Assembly: GCF_016583645.1 (NCBI RefSeq)
Contig: NZ_NRRL01000010.1
Coordinates: 18,988 to 82,987, forward strand
DNA: 64,000 bases
Source: Rhodovibrio sodomensis
GTDB lineage: Bacteria; Pseudomonadota; Alphaproteobacteria; Kiloniellales; Rhodovibrionaceae
Direction of reading: 5' to 3'
Below the pieces are notes generated by a model. It was not told the DNA's origin. It saw only the letters and a program-made list of their open reading frames with translations, and ran no database searches. A program made the position numbers and the translations under genes. Shown one piece after another: positions 42,841-52,029 of the stretch. Each line of letters begins with the position of its first letter. Position 1 is the first letter of the stretch.

Positions 42841-43548
42841 ATGTCGCTGCAGTCGCTCGGGACCCAGATGTTGCGCGTCGACGCCCGCGAGGTGCCAGTC
42901 GAACTGGCGCTGCATCCGCGCGCCCGTCGGATCACCCTGCGCGTCGACAAGGCCCGCGGCACGCTGCGCCTGACCCTGCCGCCGGGGGTCTCGGAGTCGG
43001 AGGGGCTGCGCTTCGCCGGCCGGCAGCAGGCCTGGCTGCGCCGCCGTCTGTCGGAACTGCCGCAGGCGGTGCCGTTCGCCGACGGCGCGCAGGTGCCGGT
43101 GCTGGGCGAGCTGCACACGATCCGCCACCTGCCGGACGCGCGGCGCGGCGTCTGGCGGTCGGCTGGCGAGATCCGGGTGTCCGGCGAGGCGGCGCATCTG
43201 CCCCGGCGGGTGCGCGATCACCTGAAGCGCGAGGCCCGGCGGGAGATCGCCGCGCGCGCCGCGCCGCTGGCCGGGCAGGTCGGCCGCCGGCACGGCCGGA
43301 TCACCATCCGCGACACCGCCAGCCGCTGGGGCAGCTGTTCGGCGCGCGGCGACCTGTCGTTCTCGTGGCGGCTGATCCTGGCGCCGGAGCGGGTGCTGCA
43401 GTACGTCGTCGCGCACGAGGTCGCGCACCTGCGGGAGATGAACCACAGCCCGCGCTTCTGGGCGGTGGTCGACCAGCTGATCGACGACGTCGAGACGCCC
43501 AAGGCCTGGCTGCGCCGCCACGGCGCAAGCCTGATGCGCTACGGCTGA
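42841..43548 (+). CDS. YgjP-like zinc metallopeptidase (SprT/M48-like)
   Basis: A 235-residue YgjP/DUF45-family protein. The zinc motif is VAHEVAHLREMNHSPRFW (HExxH plus a downstream His), preceded by the usual RDTASRWGSCSARGDLSFSW. It is probably a cytoplasmic metallopeptidase; substrates are not known. It is divergent from the DUF29 pair, with about 126 bases between starts, and convergent with the PBP gene. Confidence 0.92.
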   Translation: MSLQSLGTQMLRVDAREVPVELALHPRARRITLRVDKARGTLRLTLPPGVSESEGLRFAGRQQAWLRRRLSELPQAVPFADGAQVPVLGELHTIRHLPDARRGVWRSAGEIRVSGEAAHLPRRVRDHLKREARREIAARAAPLAGQVGRRHGRITIRDTASRWGSCSARGDLSFSWRLILAPERVLQYVVAHEVAHLREMNHSPRFWAVVDQLIDDVETPKAWLRRHGASLMRYG

Positions 43549-43590
43549 GGTCGCCTCCTGGGCCGCCTCCTGGGCCGCCGTCCCGGGGGC

Positions 43591-45801
43591 TCAGCGGTGA
43601 CGGCGGTCGCGGTTGCTGTTTAGAAACCGGTTGTCTGTGTTGCCCGAGGCGTCGCGCTCGACCCGCGGGGCGAACTCGCCGTCGTTCTGGCGCGGCGCCG
43701 GCTCGCGCGCCTGCGTCGCCTGGCCGTCGCCGGGCGATCCGCCGCCGAGCGAGCGGATGATCCGGCCGATCAGGCCCGCCTCGCTCTCCTCGGCGCGGTC
43801 GGCGACCTGCACCTCCAGGCCCGGCAACGGCTTCGCCGGCGTGCCCTCGAGCGCGCGCGACATCGTCTCGCGCCAGATCGTCGCCGGGATCGAGCCGCCG
43901 GTCACCCGGTCCATCGGATCGCCGTCGTCGTTACCGATCCACACCCCGGTGACCAGTTCGGCCGTGAAGCCGACGAACCAGGCATCCCGGAATCTCTGGC
44001 TGGTGCCGGTCTTGCCAGCGGCCGGGCGGTCCAACTGGGCGGCCTTGCCGGTGCCCCATTCGACGTTGGCGCGCATCAGGTCGGTGATCCGGTGCAGGTT
44101 GCCCTCGCTCACCACGCGACCGGGGCCCTGGCCGCGGCGCTGATACAGCACCCGGCCCTCGGAATCCACGATCCGTTCGATGCCGTAGGGGAACACCCCG
44201 CGGCCGTTGTTGGCGAACGCGGCATAGGCGCCGGTCAGCTCGAGCAGCGTCACCTCGGACGTGCCCAGCGCGAGCGAGGGATGCGCGTCTAAGTCGGAGG
44301 TGACGCCGAGCTGCGTCGCCGTGTCCGCGACGTCGCGGGCGCCCGCCCGGCGCAGCATCTTGACCGCGACCGAGTTCAGCGAGCGGGCGAACGCCTCGCG
44401 CACCGTGACTTCGCCGTAGTAGCGCCCGGCGTAGTTGTCGGGCGACCAGCCGTCGATCGTGATCGGCTCGTCGACCACCTTCGTGTCGGGGCCGATCCGG
44501 CTGTCGCGCATCGCCGCCAGATAGACGAACGGCTTGAATGCGGAGCCCGGCTGGCGCTTCGCCTGGGTCGCGCGGTTGAACTGGCTCTGGCCGTAGTCCC
44601 GGCCGCCGACCATGGCGCGCACCGCCCCGTCCGGAGTCATCGTCACCAGCGCGCCCTGATGGGCGTCGCGCGGCACGCCGCTGTGCTTCAGCGCGCGGCG
44701 CAGCTGGGTGTTGGCGATCTGCTGGATGTCGGGATCCAGCGTGGTGTGCACCCGCAGATCGCGATCGTGGTAGCCGACGTAGTCGCGCACCTCGCCCAGC
44801 ACCCAGTCGGCGAAGTAGCGGCCGTGCCAGCCGGCCGCCGGAGTGCCGCTGCTGCGCCGCCGGGCGGCGCGTTCGGCCTCGGCGCGCGAGATGTAGCCGG
44901 CCTGCACCATGTCGTTGAGCACGACGACCGCGCGTTCGTGCGCGGCCTGCCGGTCGGCCGCCGGGTTGTAGCGCGACGGCGCCTTCAGGAGGCCCGCCAG
45001 CATCGCCGATTCGTACAGGTTCACCGCCCGCGCCGGCTTGCCGAAGTAGCGCCGCGCCGCGGCGTCGACGCCGTAGGTGCCCGCGCCCAGGTAGACCCGG
45101 TTCAGGTACAGGCTGAGGATCTCGTCCTTGGTGAACTTCCATTCCAGCCAGACCGCCAGGATGGCTTCCTGCACCTTGCGTTTGATCGTCTGCCTGGGTG
45201 TCAGGAACAGGTTCTTGGCGAGCTGCTGGGTGATCGTGGAGCCGCCCTGGACGATCCGCCCGGCCTGGAGGTTGGCGAGCATCGCGCGCGCCAGCCCCAG
45301 CGGGTCCAGACCGGGGTGGTAGTAGAACCGCCGGTCCTCCACCGCCAGCACGGCGTGCGGCAGGGTCTTCGGCAGGTCGCCCAGCGCGACCTTGTCGCCG
45401 TACAGGTCGCCGTAGGTCGCAAGCGCGCTGCCGTCGGCCGCCAGCAGGGTCACGCTCGGCTTGCGGCTGGCCTCCGCGACCTGGTCGACCGCCGGCAGGT
45501 CGTGGGCGTAGTAGACGATCACCCCGCCCGCGATCACGCCCATCCAGATCGCCAGCACCAGCGACCAGATGGCGACCGGCTTGAGCCAGGACCGTCGCGC
45601 CGTCGCGCGCTTGCGCCGGGCGGGCTCGGTGCGCCGCCGGCCGCCGCTGCCGCCGCGCTCCTTCGCGCTCGGCCCGCGCGGGCTTTCCGGCTTTTGCTTG
45701 CCCGCCGATCCGCGCGCGCCGGCGCCGTCGCGCGCCCGGTTCGGGGCACGCTGGCGCTTGCGGTCGCTGGCGGGTCGGCGGGGCGGGCTCTTACGGCTCA
45801 T
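43591..45801 (-). CDS. Penicillin-binding protein 1A family (transglycosylase/transpeptidase)
   Basis: A 736-residue bifunctional PBP. A basic cytoplasmic tail of about 70 residues is followed by a membrane anchor (AIWSLVLAIWMGVIAGGVIV). The GT51 transglycosylase domain carries AVEDRRFYYHPGLDP and QGGSTITQQLAKNLFL. The transpeptidase domain carries the SxxK in PGSAFKPF, the SxN in RSLNSVAV and KTGTS. A charged C-terminal tail rich in Asn/Arg ends the chain. It polymerises and cross-links peptidoglycan in the periplasm. Confidence 0.95.
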   Translation of the reverse strand: MSRKSPPRRPASDRKRQRAPNRARDGAGARGSAGKQKPESPRGPSAKERGGSGGRRRTEPARRKRATARRSWLKPVAIWSLVLAIWMGVIAGGVIVYYAHDLPAVDQVAEASRKPSVTLLAADGSALATYGDLYGDKVALGDLPKTLPHAVLAVEDRRFYYHPGLDPLGLARAMLANLQAGRIVQGGSTITQQLAKNLFLTPRQTIKRKVQEAILAVWLEWKFTKDEILSLYLNRVYLGAGTYGVDAAARRYFGKPARAVNLYESAMLAGLLKAPSRYNPAADRQAAHERAVVVLNDMVQAGYISRAEAERAARRRSSGTPAAGWHGRYFADWVLGEVRDYVGYHDRDLRVHTTLDPDIQQIANTQLRRALKHSGVPRDAHQGALVTMTPDGAVRAMVGGRDYGQSQFNRATQAKRQPGSAFKPFVYLAAMRDSRIGPDTKVVDEPITIDGWSPDNYAGRYYGEVTVREAFARSLNSVAVKMLRRAGARDVADTATQLGVTSDLDAHPSLALGTSEVTLLELTGAYAAFANNGRGVFPYGIERIVDSEGRVLYQRRGQGPGRVVSEGNLHRITDLMRANVEWGTGKAAQLDRPAAGKTGTSQRFRDAWFVGFTAELVTGVWIGNDDGDPMDRVTGGSIPATIWRETMSRALEGTPAKPLPGLEVQVADRAEESEAGLIGRIIRSLGGGSPGDGQATQAREPAPRQNDGEFAPRVERDASGNTDNRFLNSNRDRRHR

Positions 45802-46000
45802 ACGCTATATTTAGCTTTTCTGGTCTCAACAAACCATAAATCTTCGAATCGTGCGACGCCAACTTGCCGCACGGCGCCTATCCTCCATTTAGATTCGGAA
45901 AATGACGGTTCGGTGGCATGCGCGGTGTTCGTCGTGTGATCGCCCGCGCGGGCCGCCGTCGCGCCTGTCATACCGGGAAAACGGCTGCGGGAGGTGTGCC

Positions 46001-46819
46001 ATGACCGAGGCTGACCGCGATCCGCAACGCCCGCGCGCGGCGGGCCCGGCCGGTGGCTCGCGCGCGGCCGGTGGCTGGGGCCGGCGCGGCGTCCTGTCGC
46101 TCGCGGCCGGGCTGCCGCTCGGGCTGCTGGCCCGTCCGGGCAGCGGGCGGGCGCAGGACGGTGGCCGGCCGGTCGACGTCGAACTGGTGCTGGCGGCCGA
46201 CGGCTCCGGCTCGATCGACGACGACGAGTTGGCAACCCAGCGCAGAGGCTACGCCGACGCGCTGACGCATCCGCGGGTGCTGCAGGCGATCCAGGGCGGC
46301 TATCACGGCCGGATCGCGCTGACCTTCATCGAATGGGGCGGCGGGCGCTCGCAGCACACCATCGTCGACTGGCGGGAGATCGCCGGGGCGGGGGACGCGC
46401 AGGCGTTCGGCGACGCGCTGATGGCCGCTCCGCGCGCCGCGCGCGGCTGGAACTCGATCTCCGGCGCGATCGCCTACGGCCACCAGAAGATCGACGAGAA
46501 CGGCTTCGCCGGACACCGCAAGGTGATCGACATCTCCGGCGACGGGCCGCAGCGCGGCGGCCCGCCGCTGGGCCTGACCCGCCAGCAGGCGGTCGACGCC
46601 GGAATCACCATCAACGCCCTGGTGGTGCGCCGGCCGGGCGGCGGCTACCCCGGCCCCGGCGGCATGCCGCTCGCCGACCACTACGAACGCGACGTGATCG
46701 GCGGCCGCGGCGCCTTCGTGATGACCGCGGATGCGGAGATCGGCTTCACCGACGCGATCCTGAACAAGCTGATCCAGGAAATCGCCGACGTCCGCCCGAC
46801 CGGCGCGGCGCGCGGATAG
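46001..46819 (+). CDS. DUF1194 / von Willebrand A-like exported protein
   Basis: A 272-residue protein with an N-terminal signal region including a twin Arg (GWGRRGVLSLAAGLPLG), so Tat export is possible, and a DUF1194 (VWA-like) domain: ELVLAADGSGSIDDDEL carries the MIDAS-like DxSxS motif, with later GHRKVIDISGDGPQRGG. The ATG has GGGAGGTG upstream. It may bind metal or partner proteins in the periplasm; its role is unknown. Divergent from the PBP gene, with a 199-base AT-richer intergenic region likely carrying both promoters. Confidence 0.87.
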   Translation: MTEADRDPQRPRAAGPAGGSRAAGGWGRRGVLSLAAGLPLGLLARPGSGRAQDGGRPVDVELVLAADGSGSIDDDELATQRRGYADALTHPRVLQAIQGGYHGRIALTFIEWGGGRSQHTIVDWREIAGAGDAQAFGDALMAAPRAARGWNSISGAIAYGHQKIDENGFAGHRKVIDISGDGPQRGGPPLGLTRQQAVDAGITINALVVRRPGGGYPGPGGMPLADHYERDVIGGRGAFVMTADAEIGFTDAILNKLIQEIADVRPTGAARG

Positions 46820-46950
46820 CTGGTTTGGCAGCGCGCCTGGAGAGCGGGCCGCGCGCTCACCGACCCGTCACGGACCCTGCGCTTTGCCGCGCAAAGCCGC
46901 TCGGATGAGGGGGCGGCGCCGACGCTGGTCCCGTACGAGCGCCCGGTGCG

Positions 46951-47571
46951 CTACCCCGCGACGTCGCGGAACATCCAGGGCGCGTGGCGGGCCATCCGCT
47001 GCTCGTAGGTGCCGATGTCGTCGGCCTTCTTCAGGGTCAGCGCGATGTCGTCCAGGCCGTTCAGCAGGCAGTGCTTGCGGAACGGCTCGATCTCGAAGGC
47101 GTACATCGAGCCGTCGGGCGCGTGCACCTGCTGGGTCTCCAGGTCGACCGTGAAGGTCGCGTTGGCGCCCTGCTTGGCCTGCTCCATCAGCGCGCGCACC
47201 TGGCTCTTCGGCAGCGCGACCGGCAGGATGCCGTTCTTGAAGCAGTTGTTGTAGAAGATGTCGGCGAAGCTCTCGGCGATCACGCAGCGGATGCCGTGAT
47301 CCAGGATCGCCCAGGGCGCGTGCTCGCGCGACGAGCCGCAGCCGAAGTTATCGCCCGCGATCAGCAGCTTGGCGTTCTTGTACGCCGGCTGGTCGAGGAC
47401 GAAGTCGGTCGGGTTGCCGTCCTGGTCGAAGCGCAGCTCGTAGAACAGCCCCTCGCGCAGGCCCGTGCGCTTGATCGTCTTCAGGAACTGCTTGGGGATG
47501 ATCATGTCCGTGTCGACGTTGTCCATGTCGACCGGCGCGGCCACGCCCGTCAGGGTGGTGAACTTGTCCAT
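46951..47571 (-). CDS. leuD: 3-isopropylmalate dehydratase small subunit
   Basis: A 206-residue Leu[18 protein letters not shown] at the N-terminus, the swivelling-domain [16 protein letters not shown], and [16 protein letters not shown]. Together with LeuC it isomerises 2-isopropylmalate to 3-isopropylmalate in leucine synthesis. It begins 15 bases after leuC. Confidence 0.97.
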   Translation of the reverse strand: MDKFTTLTGVAAPVDMDNVDTDMIIPKQFLKTIKRTGLREGLFYELRFDQDGNPTDFVLDQPAYKNAKLLIAGDNFGCGSSREHAPWAILDHGIRCVIAESFADIFYNNCFKNGILPVALPKSQVRALMEQAKQGANATFTVDLETQQVHAPDGSMYAFEIEPFRKHCLLNGLDDIALTLKKADDIGTYEQRMARHAPWMFRDVAG

Positions 47572-47586
47572 GTCAGCGCGGCTCCC

Positions 47587-49002
47587 TTACCCGTAATCCC
47601 GGATGTCGGTGATCCGGCCCTCGATCGCGGCCGCCGCGGCCATGGCGGGGCTCATCAGGTGGGTGCGGCCGCCGCGGCCCTGGCGGCCCTCGAAGTTGCG
47701 GTTGGAGGTCGAGGCGCAGCGCTCGCCGGCGCTCAATCGGTCGCTGTTCATCGCCAGGCACATCGAGCAGCCGGGCTCGCGCCAGTCGAAGCCGGCCTCG
47801 ATGAAGATCTTGTCCAGGCCCTCTTCCTCGGCCTGCTCCTTCACCAGCCCGGAGCCGGGGACGATCATGGCGTACAGGCTGTCGGAGACCTTGCGGCCCT
47901 GGGCGATCTTGGCGACCTCGCGCAGATCCTCGATCCGGGCGTTGGTGCAGGAGCCGATGAACACCTTGTCGAGCGGCAGGCCGATCAGCGGCGTGCCGGG
48001 CTTGAGGTCCATGTACTCCAGCGCGCGCTCGATCGAGCGCTTGCGGCTCTCGTCCGCCGCCTCTCCGGGATCGGGCACGCGGCCGTCGATCGGCACCACG
48101 TCCTGCGGGCTGGTGCCCCAGGAGACCTGCGGGGCGATCTCGCGCGCGTTCAGCACCACCTCGGTGTCGTACGCGGCCCCCGGATCGGACGGCAGCGAGC
48201 GCCAGTACTGCACCGCCTGCTCCCACTGCCCGCCCTTGGGGGCATAGGTCCGGCCCTTGATGTACTCGAAGGTGGTCTCGTCGGGCGCGACCATGCCCGC
48301 GCGCGCGCCGGCCTCGATCGACATGTTGCAGATCGTCATCCGGCCTTCCATCGAGAGCTCGCGGATCGCCTCGCCGGCGTACTCGATGACGTGGCCGGTG
48401 CCGCCCGCGGTGCCGATCTTGGCGATGATGGCGAGGATCAGGTCCTTCGCCGTGGTGCCGGTCGGGCGCGGGCCGTCGACCGTGATCCGCATGTTCTTGG
48501 CCGGCTTCATCAGCAGCGTCTGGGTCGCCAGGACGTGCTCCACCTCCGAGGTGCCGATGCCGAACGCGAGCGCGCCGAACGCGCCGTGGGTCGCGGTGTG
48601 GCTGTCGCCGCAGACGATCGTCATGCCCGGCTGGGTCAGCCCCTGCTCGGGCCCGATGATGTGCACGATCCCCTGGCGCGGATCGGTCATGCCGTACATC
48701 TCGATGCCGAAGTCGCGGCAGTTCCGCTCCAGCGTCTCGACCTGGATCCGGCTGTCCTCCTCCGCGATCCCCTTGGCGCGGTCGCTGGTCGGCACGTTGT
48801 GGTCGCACACCGCCAGCGTCGCGTCCGGCCGGCGCACCGGGCGGCCGGCCAGGCGCAGCCCCTCGAACGCCTGCGGGCTGGTCACCTCGTGCACCAGATG
48901 CCGGTCGATGTAGAGCAGGCAGGTGCCGTCGTCCTGCCGTTCCACGACGTGACTGTCCCACAGTTTGTCGAACAGCGTACGGGGCTGCTGCGTCTGGCTC
49001 AT
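47587..49002 (-). CDS. leuC: 3-isopropylmalate dehydratase large subunit
   Basis: A 471-residue aconitase-superfamily protein. [4Fe-4S] ligands are in [14 protein letters not shown] and [26 protein letters not shown] is another family landmark. It works with LeuD, whose gene follows directly. The ATG at 49002 fits the family start ([19 protein letters not shown]). Longer upstream frame is not supported. Confidence 0.97.
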   Translation of the reverse strand: MSQTQQPRTLFDKLWDSHVVERQDDGTCLLYIDRHLVHEVTSPQAFEGLRLAGRPVRRPDATLAVCDHNVPTSDRAKGIAEEDSRIQVETLERNCRDFGIEMYGMTDPRQGIVHIIGPEQGLTQPGMTIVCGDSHTATHGAFGALAFGIGTSEVEHVLATQTLLMKPAKNMRITVDGPRPTGTTAKDLILAIIAKIGTAGGTGHVIEYAGEAIRELSMEGRMTICNMSIEAGARAGMVAPDETTFEYIKGRTYAPKGGQWEQAVQYWRSLPSDPGAAYDTEVVLNAREIAPQVSWGTSPQDVVPIDGRVPDPGEAADESRKRSIERALEYMDLKPGTPLIGLPLDKVFIGSCTNARIEDLREVAKIAQGRKVSDSLYAMIVPGSGLVKEQAEEEGLDKIFIEAGFDWREPGCSMCLAMNSDRLSAGERCASTSNRNFEGRQGRGGRTHLMSPAMAAAAAIEGRITDIRDYG

Positions 49003-49338
49003 CGTCGGGGTCTCGCTTTCGTCGCGTTCGTCTCGTCCGGGGGGAACATAGGACGACCGGCGCGCACTCACAACGCCGCCGCGGCGCATGGCATCATGCG
49101 GCCTGCGGGCGGCCGGACACAGGCCGGCCCGGCGCGCCGGTGCGGCGGCCGGGCCGTGGGGCGCCGTGCCATGTCGAAGGCGTGCAAGCCACCTCACCCT
49201 CCCACGCGGCTGCGCCGCGCGGGCCCCGCCCGCTCCCCCAGTGGCGGAGAGGGGACTGGGCAGCGAGTTCCCTCTCCTCCCGTGGGAGGAAAGGGCTCGG
49301 GAGAAGAGGTAGCCTCAGCCGTCGCGGGGCGTACGACC
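49003..49338. other. Intergenic region with repeat sequence between rplS and leuC
   Basis: About 335 bases, largely occupied by GC-rich repeat family 2 remnants (49228-49318). The leuC leader and promoter must lie in 49003-49190, but no leader peptide of Leu codons or attenuator-like structure is evident. Confidence 0.5.
49228..49318. repeat. Partial copy of GC-rich repeat family 2, reverse orientation
   Basis: A CTCCCCCAGTGGCGGAGAGGGG hairpin-like segment, then TTCCCTCTCCTCCCGTGGGAGG followed by AGGGCTCGGGAGAAGAGGTA. The second part is the reverse complement of the right half of the copy at 1673-1780. Confidence 0.6.
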
Positions 49339-49815
49339 CTACTGCTGCTGGCCCGGCTGCGGCTTGTTCTTCTTGTTGCCGCGCTTGGTCTTGCCCTGGC
49401 CCTTGGCCGCCTGGGCCTCGGCGCGCTCCTGGGCGGCCTTCTTGGCGGCCTCGCCGGTGGTCTTCTCCGGGATCCGGGCCGCCTTACCGCGCAGGCCGCG
49501 CAGGTAGTACAGCTTGGCGCGGCGGACGTCGCCGCGGCGCAGCAGCTCGATCGAATCGATGCGCGGGCAGTACAGCGGGAAAATCCGCTCGACGCCCTCG
49601 CCGTAGGAGACCTTGCGCACGGTGAACGAACTGTTCACGCCGCGGTCCTTCTTGGAGATGCAGATGCCGTCGAACGCCTGCACGCGCTCGCGGTTGCCCT
49701 CGACCACCTTGACGTTGACGCGCACCGTGTCGCCGGCGCCGAACTCGGGGATCTTCTTGCCCTCGGTCAGGCGCGCGACTTCTTCCCGCTCGAGTTCCTT
49801 GATGATCGCGCTCAT
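49339..49815 (-). CDS. rplS: 50S ribosomal protein L19
   Basis: A 158-residue L19. The conserved core ([74 protein letters not shown]) ends near residue 120, after which comes a 35-40 residue Ala/Lys/Gln-rich tail not found in E. coli L19 (115 residues). It follows trmD, in the common rpsP-rimM-trmD-rplS order. Confidence 0.97.
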   Translation of the reverse strand: MSAIIKELEREEVARLTEGKKIPEFGAGDTVRVNVKVVEGNRERVQAFDGICISKKDRGVNSSFTVRKVSYGEGVERIFPLYCPRIDSIELLRRGDVRRAKLYYLRGLRGKAARIPEKTTGEAAKKAAQERAEAQAAKGQGKTKRGNKKNKPQPGQQQ

Positions 49816-49936
49816 GGCTCTCGGTCCTTCTTGATCTCGTCCGCTGTGGTCGGCCGTTCGGGGAGCCGCGCCCCCGAGGGCGTGTCGGTTCGCGGGGCTT
49901 GGCCCGCGGTGGGTGGGCGGCGGTCGGCCGCCCGCG

Positions 49937-50743
49937 TCAGTCCGTGTCGTCGTGCGCCGCGCCGCCGTGCCGGCTACGGCGCTTCGGCTGGGCGGTGGCC
50001 TCGGCCGCCTGCTGCGCCTGATGGCGCGCCCAGAGGTCCGGCCGCCGGACCCGGGTGATCTCCTCCGCCATCTCCCGGCGCCAGCGCGCGATCCGCGCGT
50101 GGTCGCCGGACTGCAGCACCGCCGGCACCTGCCGCCCGTGCCAGTCGGCCGGACGGGTGTACTGCGGGTACTCCAGCAGGTCGCGCTCGAAGCTCTCGTC
50201 GCCGCCGCTCTCTGCGTTGCCCATCACGCCCGGCAGCAGCCGCACGACCGCGTCGAGCACGGTGAGCGCCGCGACCTCGCCGCCCGAGAGCACGAAGTCG
50301 CCGACGCTGAGTTCCTGCACGCCGCGGGCCTCCAGGACCCGTTCGTCGATCCCTTCATAGCGCCCGCACAACAGCGTCAGCCCGGGCGCGCCCGCCAGTT
50401 CCCGCACCACGCCCTGGTCGAGCGGGCGCCCGCGCGGCGACAGGTTCACGACCGGCCCCGGCCGGTCTTCGACGTCGGCCAGCGCGCGGTCGACCACGTC
50501 CGGGCGCATCACCATGCCGGCGCCGCCACCGAACGGCGTGTCGTCGACCGAGCGGTGCCGGTCCAGGGCGTAGTCCCGGATGTTCCGGGCGTCGAGCCGC
50601 CAGAGCCCCCGGTCCAGCGCCTTGCCGGCGAGCGAGACGCCGAGCGGTCCCGGAAAGACCTCCGGGAACAGCGTCAGCACCGTCGCGGTCCAGGGCGTCC
50701 GGCTGCCCGCGGCCGGGTCGCCGTCGTCGTCCGGCGCGCTCAT
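49937..50743 (-). CDS. trmD: tRNA (guanine-37-N1)-methyltransferase
   Basis: A 268-residue TrmD of the SPOUT class. [16 protein letters not shown], the SAM-binding knot [28 protein letters not shown] and [17 protein letters not shown] are typical. It methylates G37 next to the anticodon, preventing frameshifts. I chose ATG at 50743, which has GGAG 7 bases upstream; a TTG four codons earlier is possible. Confidence 0.96.
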   Translation of the reverse strand: MSAPDDDGDPAAGSRTPWTATVLTLFPEVFPGPLGVSLAGKALDRGLWRLDARNIRDYALDRHRSVDDTPFGGGAGMVMRPDVVDRALADVEDRPGPVVNLSPRGRPLDQGVVRELAGAPGLTLLCGRYEGIDERVLEARGVQELSVGDFVLSGGEVAALTVLDAVVRLLPGVMGNAESGGDESFERDLLEYPQYTRPADWHGRQVPAVLQSGDHARIARWRREMAEEITRVRRPDLWARHQAQQAAEATAQPKRRSRHGGAAHDDTD

Positions 50744-50822
50744 CGGGCGCTCCAAAGCCGTGGTGTATGCCCGCTCGAAACCGCTTTGTCCAGCCCCCGC
50801 GGAAGGGCGGGCGCCGGGCGCT

Positions 50823-51425
50823 TCAGCGGGTCTCGCCGCCGGTCTCCAGGTCGTCCGGGCCGGCCTCGGCGGGCGCGCCCGGTTCGGGCTCGCCGACCTC
50901 GGGCGGCGGGTCGACGGTCAGATACCCGTTCGCGAGATCGACCGTGGGGACGATCTCGCGGGTGAACGGCCAGACCCGGACCTTGCCCTGGGCGTCCGTC
51001 ACCTCGATCACGTCGCCCGCGCCGTGGTCGTCGACCTGGGTCACGGTGCCGTAGTCGGTGCAGTCGACCCCTTTTACCCGCAGCCCCAGCAGGTCGGCGT
51101 AGTAGAAGGCGTCGTCCTCGTCGACCTCGGGCAGGGCGCTGCGGTCGACGTGCAGGCGCAGGCCCTTGAGCGCCTGCGCCGCCTCGCGGTTGTCGACCCC
51201 CGACAAGCCGGCCAGCAGGCTGCCCTTGTGCACGCCGTGGACGGTCAGCTGGTAGCTGTGCCGGCCGCTCTGGTCGGTCAGCGGGCCGTAGGCGCCGACG
51301 TCCAGCGGGTCTTGCGTGAACGGCTTGATTTTCACCACCCCGCGCACGCCGTGGGTGCCCACGACCACGCCGAGGCACAGCCGCCGGTCGTCGCCGCCGC
51401 GCTGGTTCCGGCCGTCCGTCGCCAT
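50823..51425 (-). CDS. rimM: Ribosome maturation factor RimM
   Basis: A 200-residue Rim[21 protein letters not shown] opens the N-terminal domain, [20 protein letters not shown] lies between domains, and the PRC-barrel part includes [18 protein letters not shown]-terminal acidic tail of about 25 residues follows. It assists 16S rRNA processing and 30S assembly. Confidence 0.95.
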   Translation of the reverse strand: MATDGRNQRGGDDRRLCLGVVVGTHGVRGVVKIKPFTQDPLDVGAYGPLTDQSGRHSYQLTVHGVHKGSLLAGLSGVDNREAAQALKGLRLHVDRSALPEVDEDDAFYYADLLGLRVKGVDCTDYGTVTQVDDHGAGDVIEVTDAQGKVRVWPFTREIVPTVDLANGYLTVDPPPEVGEPEPGAPAEAGPDDLETGGETR

Positions 51426-51450
51426 CCCGGGCCTCGCCTGGACGGGCGGG

Positions 51451-51906
51451 TTAGCTGGCGTTCTCGTCCGCTTCGGAGGCCTGGTCCGCCTGCTCGCCCT
51501 CGGCCGGCTGGGCGTCCTTCTCGGCCTGCTCCTTGCGGGCCTCCTCGGCCTGCTTGGCGAGCTCCTCCTGGCGCTTGCGCTCCGCTTCCATGCGCTCCTG
51601 CGCCTTGGCCTTGGGCTGGTTCTTCTTGGTCTGGTTCTTCGGCGGCTGGAACGCCGGCAGCACCTCCGCCTGGGACAGGATGCGGTGCACCCGGTCGGAC
51701 GGCTTGGCGCCCTGATCGATCCAGTACTTGGCACGCTCGGCCTTGACCTTCTGGCGGTCCGGATGGTCCGGGGCGACCATCGGGTTGTAGTAGCCCAGCG
51801 TCTCGATGAACCGGCCGTCGCGCGGCGAGCGGTTGTCCGCCACCACGATGCGGAAGTGCGGGCGCTTCTTGGCGCCGCCGCGCTGCAGTCGGATCGCAAG
51901 AGCCAT
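51451..51906 (-). CDS. rpsP: 30S ribosomal protein S16
   Basis: A 151-residue S16. The conserved core, MALAIRLQRGGAKKRPHFRI through RFIETLGYYNP to AKYWIDQGAKPSDRVHRIL, is about 80 residues. An unusually long Glu/Lys/Ala/Gln-rich tail of about 60 residues follows, predicted helical or disordered, ending in acidic residues. Long S16 tails occur in alphaproteobacteria. It follows ffh and heads rimM-trmD-rplS. Confidence 0.96.
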   Translation of the reverse strand: MALAIRLQRGGAKKRPHFRIVVADNRSPRDGRFIETLGYYNPMVAPDHPDRQKVKAERAKYWIDQGAKPSDRVHRILSQAEVLPAFQPPKNQTKKNQPKAKAQERMEAERKRQEELAKQAEEARKEQAEKDAQPAEGEQADQASEADENAS

Positions 51907-51983
51907 TGTGGAAGTCCTTTTCGTCTCGCTTGAACGGATGTCGTCAGTTGGTGCGGGCCGGCGCCGCGGCGCCCGCCCGGTCA

Positions 51984-52016
51984 TGATCGTGATCGTGATC
52001 GTGCTCGTGGTCGCGG
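51984..52016. repeat. Hexanucleotide repeat between ffh and rpsP
   Basis: ATGATCGTGATCGTGATCGTG-like run, roughly five ATCGTG/CTCGTG units within the 123-base gap. Confidence 0.6.
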
Positions 52017-52029
52017 AACCGCGGCGTCG

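Noticed and set aside
51984..52016. His/Asp-rich metal-binding tail encoded antisense at the hexanucleotide repeat
   Set aside because: The HDHD run arises from reading the ATCGTG repeat in a frame that overlaps ffh wrongly; it is not part of a supported gene.
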